From Prosthecobacter algae (GTDB lineage Bacteria; Verrucomicrobiota; Verrucomicrobiia; Verrucomicrobiales; Verrucomicrobiaceae): a stretch of DNA of 64,000 nucleotides. The translations under genes were made by a program, and so were the position numbers. Location of the stretch: NCBI RefSeq assembly GCF_039542385.1, contig NZ_BAABIA010000005.1:62001-126000 (forward strand). The letters are read 5' to 3'. How positions within the stretch are numbered: the first letter of the stretch is position 1; every line of letters begins with the position of its first letter. Below, in pieces: positions 12,795-22,571 of the stretch. The notes under the pieces are model-generated. The model saw only the letters and a program-made list of their open reading frames with translations, was not told where the DNA came from and did not search any database.

Positions 12795-15700
12795 CTACTG
12801 GCTGGAGGTTCTCACCTCCACTTTGCGAAGGATGAATTCGTGACCCTCCTCACGGGAGTAGGCAAACCCTGAGCGGCAGCTTTCCACCACCCGAGGTTTG
12901 TTTTTTCCAGGCACGGACTCCACCACTGTGATGCGCTTGCGCAACTCCACATCCACTTCGGTACCACTGCCAATGTCAAATTCGCTGATGCCGTGCTGAA
13001 GGAGGATATCCTCAAACGAATGCCGCAGGGTGCGAAGCTGCGCCACCACATCCCCGCCATTGTAGCCCGCATACCGGGAACTGAGCGCATCAATGAGATC
13101 AATCCGCTTGATGATGTCATTGGCGAACATCACCACCGTGGCCTCCTCGGCAGGCAGGCCACGCCGCAGAATTTCGTGCTTCTCCTCCAGTTCCAAAAGC
13201 TGGCCACGCAGGCGGGCATCGATCTCTTTCCAGTGGTTCAACTGTGCCTCCGCCTGGGCAAACTCCGCTCGGCGGTCACTCAGCGTCGTCAGCTCCGCTT
13301 TCAGATGGGTCACGGCAGCGGCCTGCTCATGCAGTTGTGCATCCAGGTCTGCCAGCCGCTTCCGCTGCTCGCTCTCCTGGGCCTGGAGGGAGGCCGCTAG
13401 TTTCTCGGCCTGTTGCGTAAAGGTGGCCAGCTCCGTCTCCACAGCCGTCCGTTCCTTCCGTGCTTGCTCCGCACGTGCGGAGTCACGGTTCAGGGACTCT
13501 TGCAGGGCATTGATCTTCACCTGCAGCGCCAGCTCACGCTCCGCCGCATCCCTCAGGTTTTTGCTGGCTTCAGCCTGCCGGGTTTCCAGGCTGGCCAGGG
13601 CAGCCCCCAGGGAAAGGATCTGACCACCGACCTGGGTAAAGTCGCCCAGGCGGGTTTCCTCATGCCGGATTTTGTCCTGCAACTCGGCCATCACGGCAGT
13701 CCGGCCCTGGATTTCCTGGGTTTGCGTTTCCAGTTCCTTGGTCAGGCGGGTCTCTTCCAGCTTCAGCTTCTCCACCCGGTCCAGCCGCGTGCCCAGCTCC
13801 GTCTCCAGACCGTTCGCCTGAGTCCGGGCGGCATCAGCACGCTGGCGGGCTTCCTTCACCTCTTTTTCCAGATCTTGCTGGGCCTGCTCAGCAGCGCGGC
13901 TACCTTCCTGCGCAGCCTTCAGGCGTGCGGCTTCTTTGTCCACCTCCTCCTGGGCTTTCATCAGCCGCTCCTCACGCATTTTGTGGGCTTCTTCCAGTTG
14001 GGAAATCTGCTGCTGCAGCTCAGCGAGCTTTTTGTTAGAATTTTCAGTGGTGACGTTCAGGCGGGTGACGAATTGCGAGGCCTCTTCACGCTCCTTGGTC
14101 AGGCTCGTCATCATGGCCTGCAGACCTGCCAGCTCCGTGGTCAGGCCCGGGATCTGCTTGCGTAGCACCTTCTCCTCCTCGCGGGCACGAGTGGCCACGG
14201 CCTCGGCCTCCAGCCGCTTCGCCTCCACCACCTGCGCAGCCGCAGTGGCCTTTTGGAGGCGATTTTCCCAGTCTGCCGCCCGGGCTTCCTCCGCCTTGGC
14301 CTTTTTCGTCTGTTCGGAAATCTGGGTGTTCCATGCCTTGGATTCTGCCTCCAGTTTGGCGATGTCTTTGCGCAGTCCCTCCTGCTGCCGGGCCAGTTCG
14401 CCCAGGGCTTTTTCTTCGGTCAGGCGCTGCTTTTCAGCCTCTTTCACACCCTGGGTGGCACTCGCGAGTTTTTGCTGCACTTCCGCCAATTCAAGTAAAC
14501 GCTTTTCATCGGCTTCAATCTTCGTTTGCAGCTCGCGCAGGCGCGTCTCCGCAGCCGCAGCCTCAGCCAGCTTGGCTTTGGTTTCAGCCTCCAGATTGCT
14601 ACGCTTGTCGTTTAGCAGTTTCTCCAGGTTCGCCGTCTCCGCGCGCAGACTTTCCGTCTGGTCAAAGGCAGCGCGGCGATCAGCCTGGGCTTTTTCCAAA
14701 GCGGCGGCTGTCGACTGCTTGTCGCGCAGCAGCGTGGTCATCTCCGCCCGCAAGCTTTCGATCTCCGTCTTCAGGCCGGGCAATACTTTTTCATGCTCCT
14801 CACGCGCAGCCGCCAGCGGCGGCACCTGAGTGGAAAGTTTCTCATGCTTGGCCGTGATCTCGGCCAGCTCCGTGCGCCCCTTTGTCAGCCTGGATTCCAC
14901 GCTGGCCAGCTCCTGGGCCCGGGCCTCAAGTTGCGCAGTCTGCTGCGTCAGGGCAGCCACACGGGATTCGCTGGCAGCCAGATTATGCAGCTTCGCGGCC
15001 AGCTCCGCCTGCATTTTCTCGGCCTCGGCACGCAGGCCAGGGGTACGGGCTTCGTAGCCTTCAACCTCAGCTTGCAAGCGCTTGGCTTCCGCCTGGGCTT
15101 TGTCCCGGCTCTGTTCCGCAGACAGCAGGGCAGACTGGGCCTCCTTGGCGGACTCCAGGTTGGCTTTGATCTCCGCCCCAGCCTGCTCATTAGCCTTCTG
15201 GGCAGCGGCCAGCTTTTCCTGCTGCTGCTGCACATCTGCCTGCACTGCGCTGAGCTGCGCGGCGACGCTGGCAGCCTGCGCCTGCAATTGTGAGACTTTT
15301 TGTTCGGCAGCGGCCACATCCTGCACTTTCCCCGTCTGAGCAGCAGCCAATGTCACCAGCAGAGCTTCCAAACCTGTGATCTTCCCCTGCAATTCACCGG
15401 CCTGGGCACGTAGCTTTTGCTCCTCCACCGTAGCCGTGATGGCAGCCTGCTTTTGTGCTGCAGCTTCGCCCGTCGCCTTGTCCAGCTCCATTCGCGCGGC
15501 CTGGGCTTCCGCCCGCAAAGTGGTGATCTCCTTTTGCAGCGCGGCATGCTGGGCCACCACCTCACTGGCCTTGGTGGTGAATTCCTCGGTCTTCGCCTCC
15601 GCCGCCTTGGCCTCCTGCTGACGCTCAGCCAGCGCGGTTTCCGCCTGGCGCAGACTCTCACGAGCCTTCGCCACATCCGCAGTCAGCATCTCTTTCTGCT

Positions 15701-17516
15701 CCTCAATGCTGCGCACCTCTTTTTCCAAGGACTCCCGCCGCATCATCAGCGTTTGCGTGAGGCCATGCTGCGCCTTCCCCTTTTCCGTCGCGGCTAAAAG
15801 TTCCCGGGTCAACGCATCGCGCTCCTGGGACAGTTGGGAAATCGCCGTCGTCAGTTCCGCCTTGTGGGCCTCCACTGCTTTCAGTGCCTCGCTGGCACTG
15901 CTGAGCTGCGTATCCGTAGCCGCAAGATCATCCAGCTTATTTGTTAGGTCGCCCGAGCGTGTCTCAAGGGCTTTCAGCTCTTCGGCCTTCTGGCGCAGCC
16001 GCCCTTCCAGTGTGACCAGCTTTTGTGAAGCCTCCTCTTCCGCCTTCTTTTGATTGGAAATCAGATGCTCAGTTTGCTGGCGCAGATCCTGGATATGTGT
16101 TTCCAGCTTCAGCTTGGTCGCATTCAGAGACTCATGCTCAGAGGTCGCCTTGGCGTGATCGCCGGAAAGATCCTGAAGCCGCGCACTGGCCACAGCGCAT
16201 TGTTGGTCCAAATCGGCCAGCTTCGTCTCCAGCGCCGTTTGGTTGCCCGTCAGACCGGCCAGGGCAGCATCCAGCAGACGGCGTTTATTTTCTAGCTCCG
16301 CCAGGGCACCGGTGGTCTGAGTCAGGCTGGTTTCTTTGACCACCAATGTTTGCACCTGGGCCGTGAGTTGGTCTTCTTCCTGACGCAGCCTTTCCAGCGT
16401 CTTTTTCACCTCCTCCACTTCCGCCTGCCGCTGTGCCACCTGCGCGTCCAACGCCGCCAGCTCCGCACTGCGCTCACCCAAGGAAGCCTCATCCACTTCT
16501 GGAGAAACAGCCGCCAAGACAGCGGCAGCGGGCAATGAGGCCTCACTGAGATCCTGCTTCAGACGGGCCAGTTCTGCCGCGACCGTCTCCTTTTCTTTCA
16601 GGCTAGCGCTGCGGTCCGCACTCGCTTTGTCTGCCTCGGCATGCAGCGCCTGCAAACTCTTGCTCGCCACGGCAATGTCATCCTGCACCTTGGCCAGTGC
16701 ACTGCGGCTGGACTCCACCTGACTGTCCAAATTTGCAGCTTCACGTCGTTTGATAGCCAGCTTTGCCAGCTCATCTTCCGAATTGATCAGGCTGCTCTTG
16801 ATCTCCACGGTCCGGCTTTCCAGGTCAGCCAAGGTTTTGCGGCCCTCTTCGACCTGCCTTTCCAGCACCCGCAGTTCCTCCCGCCGCAGCGTCTCCTTTT
16901 CATTTTCACGGCGCAGCAGATCACGCTCCTTTTGCAGCCTGCTCACTTCCTCTCTCAGTTCATCCGCCTGCTTTTGCTGCGCGGTGTCTACAGGAGCAAC
17001 CCGCTGGATCAACATGCCGTGCGCGGCTGCCACAGAAGGCCCTTTGATGCCCATGTCAGGTCTGCCCAGGGGCGTCTTCGTGGGCTCCACCTGGCTCGTT
17101 TCAGACTTTGGCTCCACATCCTTTGCAGGCACGGACTCCGTGTCCCCACGTTTGCCATCCGTTCGGAAGGGCTGGCCCTTCGCTGCCACATTTTTGGCCT
17201 CAGTCGATGGTGCCATCCCTTTGGGGGCTCGTTCACGAAACCTCGAGTCAAGCTGGCCAAAACGAATTTTGTCCCCCCCCTTCACCCTCATACGGTCGAT
17301 CCGCTTCCCATTCACGAAAGTACCGTTCGATGACTTCAAATCCACCAGCTCATACACCCCATCCGCCTGACGGATGAACTCGGCGTGAAACCCCGAAATG
17401 TACGTGTTATCAATGACGATGTCGTTCTTCGCATCCCTGCCGATGGAAAGACGCTCTTCGAGGATATCGAAGACGAATTCATTTCCGTCGTTGAGGTTAA
17501 AGGCCAAATAAGGCAT
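12795..17516 (-). CDS. FHA-domain protein with giant coiled coil
   Basis: 1573 residues. The N-terminal FHA domain (about residues 20-95) has the phosphothreonine-binding signature: LSIGRDAKND, TYISGFHAEF and LKSSNGTFVNGKRI. A Pro/Lys-rich linker follows to about residue 165, then more than 1300 residues of heptad-type Ala/Leu/Glu/Lys/Gln sequence predicted to form a very long coiled coil. The last 100 residues (DIIKRIDLIDALSSRYAGYN ... VVAQLRTLRHSFEDILLQHG) look like a small folded end. No transmembrane segment is seen. A scaffold or filament controlled by Ser/Thr phosphorylation is plausible; it heads an operon with the Hsp70 gene. Confidence 0.88.
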   Translation of the reverse strand: MPYLAFNLNDGNEFVFDILEERLSIGRDAKNDIVIDNTYISGFHAEFIRQADGVYELVDLKSSNGTFVNGKRIDRMRVKGGDKIRFGQLDSRFRERAPKGMAPSTEAKNVAAKGQPFRTDGKRGDTESVPAKDVEPKSETSQVEPTKTPLGRPDMGIKGPSVAAAHGMLIQRVAPVDTAQQKQADELREEVSRLQKERDLLRRENEKETLRREELRVLERQVEEGRKTLADLESRTVEIKSSLINSEDELAKLAIKRREAANLDSQVESSRSALAKVQDDIAVASKSLQALHAEADKASADRSASLKEKETVAAELARLKQDLSEASLPAAAVLAAVSPEVDEASLGERSAELAALDAQVAQRQAEVEEVKKTLERLRQEEDQLTAQVQTLVVKETSLTQTTGALAELENKRRLLDAALAGLTGNQTALETKLADLDQQCAVASARLQDLSGDHAKATSEHESLNATKLKLETHIQDLRQQTEHLISNQKKAEEEASQKLVTLEGRLRQKAEELKALETRSGDLTNKLDDLAATDTQLSSASEALKAVEAHKAELTTAISQLSQERDALTRELLAATEKGKAQHGLTQTLMMRRESLEKEVRSIEEQKEMLTADVAKARESLRQAETALAERQQEAKAAEAKTEEFTTKASEVVAQHAALQKEITTLRAEAQAARMELDKATGEAAAQKQAAITATVEEQKLRAQAGELQGKITGLEALLVTLAAAQTGKVQDVAAAEQKVSQLQAQAASVAAQLSAVQADVQQQQEKLAAAQKANEQAGAEIKANLESAKEAQSALLSAEQSRDKAQAEAKRLQAEVEGYEARTPGLRAEAEKMQAELAAKLHNLAASESRVAALTQQTAQLEARAQELASVESRLTKGRTELAEITAKHEKLSTQVPPLAAAREEHEKVLPGLKTEIESLRAEMTTLLRDKQSTAAALEKAQADRRAAFDQTESLRAETANLEKLLNDKRSNLEAETKAKLAEAAAAETRLRELQTKIEADEKRLLELAEVQQKLASATQGVKEAEKQRLTEEKALGELARQQEGLRKDIAKLEAESKAWNTQISEQTKKAKAEEARAADWENRLQKATAAAQVVEAKRLEAEAVATRAREEEKVLRKQIPGLTTELAGLQAMMTSLTKEREEASQFVTRLNVTTENSNKKLAELQQQISQLEEAHKMREERLMKAQEEVDKEAARLKAAQEGSRAAEQAQQDLEKEVKEARQRADAARTQANGLETELGTRLDRVEKLKLEETRLTKELETQTQEIQGRTAVMAELQDKIRHEETRLGDFTQVGGQILSLGAALASLETRQAEASKNLRDAAERELALQVKINALQESLNRDSARAEQARKERTAVETELATFTQQAEKLAASLQAQESEQRKRLADLDAQLHEQAAAVTHLKAELTTLSDRRAEFAQAEAQLNHWKEIDARLRGQLLELEEKHEILRRGLPAEEATVVMFANDIIKRIDLIDALSSRYAGYNGGDVVAQLRTLRHSFEDILLQHGISEFDIGSGTEVDVELRKRITVVESVPGKNKPRVVESCRSGFAYSREEGHEFILRKVEVRTSSQ

Positions 17517-17669
17517 GCAGAAAGCGGGGCAGCGGGTGCGGCTCGGAGATTAATTTTGGAAAATCATTGAATCAATCTTAATAAACTGGGGAGATCTCAT
17601 CAAACGATGCAGAATGCCATCATTTTAGCGCCTGTCAGAAAAGCCAGATACATTTAAGTTTATTAAAAT
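17517..17669. promoter_or_regulatory. Divergent intergenic region
   Basis: AT-rich 153 bases between the FHA operon (minus) and the secreted-protein gene (plus), so it should hold both promoters. On the minus strand TTGATT followed 17 bases later by TAATCT is a weak candidate. On the plus strand AT-rich hexamers precede the ATG but none is convincing. Confidence 0.35.
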
Positions 17670-18455
17670 ATGAATCCCCGCAGATTTTTAAAACTTTTTA
17701 GCCTCGCCGTCACCCTCACGGCTTCTTTTTCGCCATTAAACGCCTTCAGCGCCGCCGTTGAACTCTCTCCGGCCCAGCTCCAGCGAGTGGGACAGCGCAT
17801 CTGGCAAAACGAATGCGCAGGCACGGTGGCAGGACTGACAAGCTGGAACTCGGGCGAAGATTTTGCATCGTTAGGGATCGGTCATTTTATTTGGTATCCT
17901 GCAGGCAAGAAAGGACCGTTTGAAGAAAGTTTCCCCCCCCTCGCCACCTTTTTGCAGAGCCGGGGAGTAGAAATGCCAGACTGGACCACTGGCCCCTGCC
18001 CCTGGACCAGCAAGGCCAACTTCGAAGCGGACAAAGACGGCCCGCGTCAGACCGCCCTCCGGGCCATCCTGGTCAAAACCGTCTCCCTACAGACCGAATT
18101 CATCATCGCTCGGCTTCAGCGTGCCCTGCCCAAGATGAAAGCCAGCTCCAAAAAACCTGCCCTCGTCCAGGCCCACTTCGATGCTCTCCTGGCCAGCCCC
18201 GAAGGTGCCTTCTGCCTCATTGATTACGTCAATTTTAAAGGCGAAGGCACCGCCCCAACCGAGCGTTACAACGGCCAGGGCTGGGGCCTCCTTCAAGTCC
18301 TCGAAGGCATGAAGCAACCCACCCCCGCCGCCTTTGCCGAAGCCTCCAAAACCGTCCTCAGCCGCCGTGTGCAAAACGCGCCCGCAGCCCGCAAGGAACA
18401 GCGCTGGCTCGCTGGCTGGCACAACCGCTGCGACGGATACAAACGGAAGCTGTAA
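17670..18455 (+). CDS. Secreted protein of unknown function
   Basis: 261 residues with an N-terminal signal peptide (RRFLKLFSLAVTLTASFSPL, cleavage likely after AFSAA). The mature part begins with a conserved-looking block: IWQNECAGTVAGLTSWNSGE, DFASLGIGHFIWYPAG and FEESFPPLATFLQ. Three Cys are spread along it. The spacing of Glu, Trp and Gly residues hints at a glycan-acting or lysozyme-like fold, but I do not recognise a catalytic motif and do not assign one. Confidence 0.75.
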   Translation: MNPRRFLKLFSLAVTLTASFSPLNAFSAAVELSPAQLQRVGQRIWQNECAGTVAGLTSWNSGEDFASLGIGHFIWYPAGKKGPFEESFPPLATFLQSRGVEMPDWTTGPCPWTSKANFEADKDGPRQTALRAILVKTVSLQTEFIIARLQRALPKMKASSKKPALVQAHFDALLASPEGAFCLIDYVNFKGEGTAPTERYNGQGWGLLQVLEGMKQPTPAAFAEASKTVLSRRVQNAPAARKEQRWLAGWHNRCDGYKRKL

Positions 18456-18471
18456 CGGCCCCTTCCCCGCC

Positions 18472-18903
18472 ATGCTCTCCCCAAGCCGATGGACCGTGGC
18501 CCTACTCACCTGGCTACCGCTCTTCATCGTCACAATCCTGGGTAGCTCCTGGGGCGCGGCACGGATCACCCACGCATGGACCCAGGGCATGGACTACTAC
18601 CGTTCCCAGCATCCCGTCCAAGACGCCGGATGGACGGCCCTCCTCATCGCCGCCATCGCTTCCATCCTTTTCATCGTCATTCTCCCCTTTCGCTTGCGGG
18701 ATCCTCTCCGGGAGACCCGTCTCTGGCAAACCTCCACCCTGGTCGCCCTCGGCCAAATGGCCATACTTGTCCTTAGCGGTCTGCTGGCCATCAGCCTCAC
18801 CTTCCATTCTGGCATCCCCACACACGGTCGCATCCCTCCTCTAGGACGCGAACCCGGCCCCCAGTCTCTCCAGTGGACGCCACGACAGTCTAACGTACGA
18901 TGA
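18472..18903 (+). CDS. Small integral membrane protein, unknown function
   Basis: 143 residues from MLSPSRWTVALLTWLPLFIV; the frame is open further upstream inside the previous gene, but this ATG gives a proper N-terminal membrane helix. Three hydrophobic segments are visible (about residues 8-27, 56-75 and 88-112), followed by a polar C-terminus. It starts 17 bases after the secreted-protein gene and ends 5 bases before the potassium channel gene, so it is probably in their operon. Confidence 0.6.
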   Translation: MLSPSRWTVALLTWLPLFIVTILGSSWGAARITHAWTQGMDYYRSQHPVQDAGWTALLIAAIASILFIVILPFRLRDPLRETRLWQTSTLVALGQMAILVLSGLLAISLTFHSGIPTHGRIPPLGREPGPQSLQWTPRQSNVR

Positions 18904-18907
18904 TGAA

Positions 18908-19759
18908 ATGGACCGCATGAGTGCCGCCCCACCCGACCCCTCTCCCAAACGGGAACGCCTCTGGCGGATCATCTTTCTTTCCGATACTCCGGTAGGCCGG
19001 GCCTTTGATGTCGTGCTCCTCTGGCTCATTGCGCTCAGCGTGGTCACCATCATCCTAGAAAGCGTGGATGAAATCCGCCTGCCTCACGCCAATCTTTTCT
19101 GGACGCTCGAGTGGATCTTCACGGTCCTTTTCACCACCGAATACCTCGCCCGTCTCTGGTCCGTCCGCCGTCCCTTGCGCTATGCCCTCAGCTTCTTTGG
19201 CCTGCTGGACCTCATCTCCATCCTGCCCGCCTACCTGGAGTTGCTCATTCCTGGCACCCACTACCTGATGGCCCTCCGCGTGCTGCGCCTCATGCGCATG
19301 TTCCGTGTCCTGAAAATGGCCGAATACCTGGGCGAGGCCAGCATCCTCCTCGCCGCCCTGCGCGCCAGCCGGCGAAAGATCACTCTCTTCCTCACCACCG
19401 TCATCGGCATCGTCTTGGTGGAAGGCACCGTCGTTTACGTGCTCGAGCATGAGGCCAACCCGGACTTTGCCAACATCCCCCAGGCCATCTACTGGGCCAT
19501 CGTCACCATCACCACCGTCGGTTATGGCGATGTCGCCCCCATCACTGTTCCTGGTAAAATGATGGCCTCCATCATCATGCTGACGGGCTTTGCCATCATC
19601 GCCGTGCCCACCGGCATCGTCACCAGCGAGCTGGGCCGCGCCATGGGCAAGCCCCTCGCACCCCGTCGTTGCTGCAACGAATGCGGCTGGGAAGATCACG
19701 ATCCTCTCGCCCTCCACTGCCAGCACTGTGGCACCAAACTCTCCTCTTCCGCCGAATAG
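18908..19759 (+). CDS. Voltage-gated potassium channel with C-terminal zinc ribbon
   Basis: 283 residues (277-280 if the second ATG at 18917 is used). Six-helix Kv layout: S1 (FDVVLLWLIALSVVTIILES), acidic S2/S3, S4 with regularly spaced Arg (ALRVLRLMRMFRVLKM), S5, then the pore helix with selectivity filter TTVGYGD and S6 (IIMLTGFAIIAVPTGIVTSE). The C-terminus carries CNECGWEDHDPLALHCQHCG, two CxxC pairs that form a likely zinc ribbon. Expected to conduct K+ across the inner membrane in response to voltage. Confidence 0.93.
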   Translation: MDRMSAAPPDPSPKRERLWRIIFLSDTPVGRAFDVVLLWLIALSVVTIILESVDEIRLPHANLFWTLEWIFTVLFTTEYLARLWSVRRPLRYALSFFGLLDLISILPAYLELLIPGTHYLMALRVLRLMRMFRVLKMAEYLGEASILLAALRASRRKITLFLTTVIGIVLVEGTVVYVLEHEANPDFANIPQAIYWAIVTITTVGYGDVAPITVPGKMMASIIMLTGFAIIAVPTGIVTSELGRAMGKPLAPRRCCNECGWEDHDPLALHCQHCGTKLSSSAE

Positions 19760-19803
19760 ACCCAATATCGACCCAGGGGAAAGAGATCCCTCAGGGGGCA
19801 ATC

Positions 19804-20544
19804 TCACGCCAAACAACGACGGAAAAAATCCACCGTCATGCCCAGCGCCTGACGCCCCAGCTCCGCATCATAGCGCAGACCCTCATCGCGGAGGAAAGCA
19901 TGGGCCGCATTGAACTCGTGCCAGGTGAAGTTCACCCCGGCCGCCGTCAGCGTCTGGTAGATCAGCGCCCGCCCTTCCGCCGGCACATGCGGGTCCTGAC
20001 GGCCAAAGACCATCATCAGTTCCCCCTTGATCTCCGCCGCCCGCGCCAGGGAATCGTCATTCATGCCCGCCCCCAGGCTGCGCTTATGCAGATCCGTCGG
20101 GTAAAAACAGGCCGCTGCTGCCACGTCCGGCTGCAAGGCTGCGCGATACGTCAGATGCCCGCCGATGCACGGGCCAAAGGAGCCCAGACTCCCCGTGCAA
20201 GCCTCATGCCTCTTGAGGTAATCCAGCACCGCCCGGTTATCTCCATCATAGGCCGCCACTGGCTTCTCCGTTTTCAGCCGGTTCCCCACATCCGAGCCCG
20301 CCTGATCATACGCCAGCACTGTCCCCGCCGTCAGGTATTCATGGTAGATCTCCGGCAGCGCCACCACAAACCCATGCCCCGCCAGAAACGCCGCCGTGCG
20401 CACGATGGGCCCCGTCAGTTGAAAAATCTCCGAGTGAAACAACAACCCCGGATATCTCCCCGCCCCCGCAGGCCGCAGCACCAAAGCCCGCATAGGCCCC
20501 GTAGCCGTGGAAAGTTCAACAATTTCAGGATCGCGGAGGGTCAT
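19804..20544 (-). CDS. Dienelactone hydrolase family protein
   Basis: 246 residues, alpha/beta hydrolase. The nucleophile elbow reads SFGPCIGGHL, with Cys as in dienelactone hydrolase (usual GFCIGG); acid and base are in FGRQDPHVP (Asp) and FNAAHAF (His). No signal peptide, so cytoplasmic. Real substrates of this family are often unknown, and no aromatic-degradation genes are nearby. It is convergent with the channel gene. Confidence 0.88.
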   Translation of the reverse strand: MTLRDPEIVELSTATGPMRALVLRPAGAGRYPGLLFHSEIFQLTGPIVRTAAFLAGHGFVVALPEIYHEYLTAGTVLAYDQAGSDVGNRLKTEKPVAAYDGDNRAVLDYLKRHEACTGSLGSFGPCIGGHLTYRAALQPDVAAAACFYPTDLHKRSLGAGMNDDSLARAAEIKGELMMVFGRQDPHVPAEGRALIYQTLTAAGVNFTWHEFNAAHAFLRDEGLRYDAELGRQALGMTVDFFRRCLA

Positions 20545-20985
20545 GGTCAGAGGAAAAGCCAGTCGTTCGCCGCCAAAGTGGCAGGAGATACCCGAACTGA
20601 CAAGCCCTCCGTGCGTTGCAGTCCCGGCTTCAGCAAGTGCTGGGCACCGATCTCACAGGAACACGCGTCGCCCGTTCGCCGCACAGTACTCATCACTCTC
20701 CGAGTGATGCATCCGCCCCCACCCAGCCCCGTCCGCCCCCTTGCCCCCCTTGAAGGGCGAAAGAAGGTAACCGGGGGTGCAGCGAGGCACGAGCGCCCCT
20801 GGACCCACACCTAACAAAAGATATCGCAATAGATACACCCCTCCAAGTCGCTTCTGCTTGAAGATGTCTTTTCGCCATCATTCACAGAAGATCAAACTCC
20901 ACTTCCTGTTAGGCCCCGACCCGCGCGCGCCCATCTCCATCGCGTGAAGTCCGTCTAAAAAACGCACCCCAAACCCAGTCCCCCA
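20545..20985. other. Intergenic stretch upstream of the dienelactone hydrolase gene
   Basis: About 440 bases with no convincing gene on either strand. It should include the promoter of the minus-strand hydrolase gene. Nothing else is evident apart from GC-rich short repeats near 20740. Confidence 0.4.
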
Positions 20986-21012
20986 AAGAAAAAGGGCACC
21001 CGCAGGTGCCCC
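20986..21012 (-). terminator. Rho-independent terminator of guaA
   Basis: GGGCACC (20994-21000), loop CGCA, GGTGCCC (21005-21011). Read on the minus strand it is followed by TTTTTCTTT. It lies 15 bases past the guaA stop codon. Confidence 0.85.
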
Positions 21013-21026
21013 GTCTCCTTCCCGCA

Positions 21027-22547
21027 TCATTCCCACTCGATGCTCGCTGGTGGTTTCGTGCTGATGTCATACAGCACGCGGTTCACACCCTTCACGCTGT
21101 TGAGGATTTTGTTAGACGTGTTGCGCAGCACTTCATACGGCAGCTCCACCCAGTCGGCCGTCATCGCATCTTCGCTGATGACCGCGCGCAGAGAGATGGC
21201 CTGCTCGTAGCTTCGTTCGTCGCCCTTCACGCCCACGGTTTTCACCGGTAGCAGCGCCGCATAGGCCTGCCACACGTGCTGGTACCAGCCACTGCGATGC
21301 AGCTCCGCGATGAAGATGGCATCCGCCTGCTGCGTGGCCACGATGCGCTCCGGCGTAATCTCACCCGGGATACGCACGGCCAGGCCGGGGCCTGGGAAAG
21401 GATGCCGCCACAGGGCGCGATGGGGGATGCCCAGGCTGGCGCCCAGCGCTCGCACTTCGTCCTTAAACAGCTCGGCCAGAGGCTCCAGCACCTTGCCCTG
21501 TGCCTTCAGTTCCATGATGCGATCCACCCGGTTGTGGTGGGTCTTGATCTTGCTGGCGATGGAGCCGCTCGTAGCGCTCTCGATCACGTCTGGGTACAGC
21601 GTGCCCTGGGCCAGCAGTTCCACATCGTCCGCCAGCTTCCAGAATTCCTCCACAAACAGCGTGCCGATGATGCGGCGCTTTTGCTCAGGGTCCGTCACTC
21701 CTTTCAGTGCACCCAGGAAGACCTCGCTCGCATCAATCTGCTCAATGGGCACACCCACTTCTTCAAACAGCACTTTGACCTCGGCCGATTCATTCAGGCG
21801 CATCAGCCCGGTATCAATGAAGATGCAGCGCACCTTCACGCCCGCGCGTGCCAGCAGCACCGCCAGCACCGTGCTATCCACACCGCCGGATACGCCGCAG
21901 ATGACTTCGCGGTCACCCACGTCCGTCTTGATCTGGGCGATCATCTGGTCCTTGAACTCTTGGATGTCGAACTTCGCCAGCTTCGCACCGCTTTCCGTGA
22001 GGAAGTTTTTCAAAATGGCCGTGCCCTCGTGCGAGTGCGTCACCTCCGGGTGAAACTGGATGCCCCAGCAGCGGTCGCTCCACTTCAGCGCCACCGGCAC
22101 CGCATCTTCATTCGTGGCGATGACCTGCGTGGTCGCCGCCAGATTCGCGCAGGTATCGCTGTGGCTCATCCACACCTGAGACTCATGGGAGATGCCCTTG
22201 AAAAGATCTGCATGCTCCGTCACCACCAGCTTCGCCGGGCCATACTCGCGCGTGACCCCTGGCTTCACCGTGCCGCCGTGTTTGATGTTCAGGAGCTGCA
22301 TGCCATAGCACACGCCCAGCACCGGCACGCCAAAGGCCAGCAGCTTTTCAAAGTCCACGTCCGGTGCATCTACCTCGGAGGTGCTGCGCGGGCCACCAGA
22401 AAGGATGATCGCTCCGGGGTTCTTCAGGTTCGCCAGTTCTGCCGGCGGGTACAGGTGGGAAACGAAGCCCAGCTCGCGAACGCGGCGGACGATGAGCTGA
22501 GAGTACTGGGAACCGTAATCGAGTACGGCAACTTCGTGGTCGGTCAT
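21027..22547 (-). CDS. guaA: GMP synthase (glutamine-hydrolysing)
   Basis: 506 residues from MTDHEVAVLDYGSQYSQLIV; a start 9 codons upstream is less likely. It aminates XMP to GMP with ATP and glutamine. The N-terminal class I glutamine amidotransferase has VLGVCYGMQ (nucleophilic Cys) and IQFHPEVTHS (His/Glu); the ATP-pyrophosphatase domain has the PP-loop GVSGGVDSTVLA; the C-terminal dimerisation domain ends KPPASIEWE, typical of GuaA. It lies directly after guaB in the same direction. Confidence 0.97.
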   Translation of the reverse strand: MTDHEVAVLDYGSQYSQLIVRRVRELGFVSHLYPPAELANLKNPGAIILSGGPRSTSEVDAPDVDFEKLLAFGVPVLGVCYGMQLLNIKHGGTVKPGVTREYGPAKLVVTEHADLFKGISHESQVWMSHSDTCANLAATTQVIATNEDAVPVALKWSDRCWGIQFHPEVTHSHEGTAILKNFLTESGAKLAKFDIQEFKDQMIAQIKTDVGDREVICGVSGGVDSTVLAVLLARAGVKVRCIFIDTGLMRLNESAEVKVLFEEVGVPIEQIDASEVFLGALKGVTDPEQKRRIIGTLFVEEFWKLADDVELLAQGTLYPDVIESATSGSIASKIKTHHNRVDRIMELKAQGKVLEPLAELFKDEVRALGASLGIPHRALWRHPFPGPGLAVRIPGEITPERIVATQQADAIFIAELHRSGWYQHVWQAYAALLPVKTVGVKGDERSYEQAISLRAVISEDAMTADWVELPYEVLRNTSNKILNSVKGVNRVLYDISTKPPASIEWE

Positions 22548-22571
22548 GGAATATAAATCGAAAAAGAGAAT

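Noticed and set aside
13000-17400. Many long plus-strand frames opposite the coiled-coil gene
   Set aside because: Shadows caused by the Ala/Glu/Leu-rich codons of the minus-strand gene.
21276-22556. 426-codon plus-strand frame opposite guaA, and 353- and 570-codon frames opposite guaB and nuoD
   Set aside because: Antisense shadows of well-identified enzymes, rich in His/Arg/Ala as expected for complement frames.
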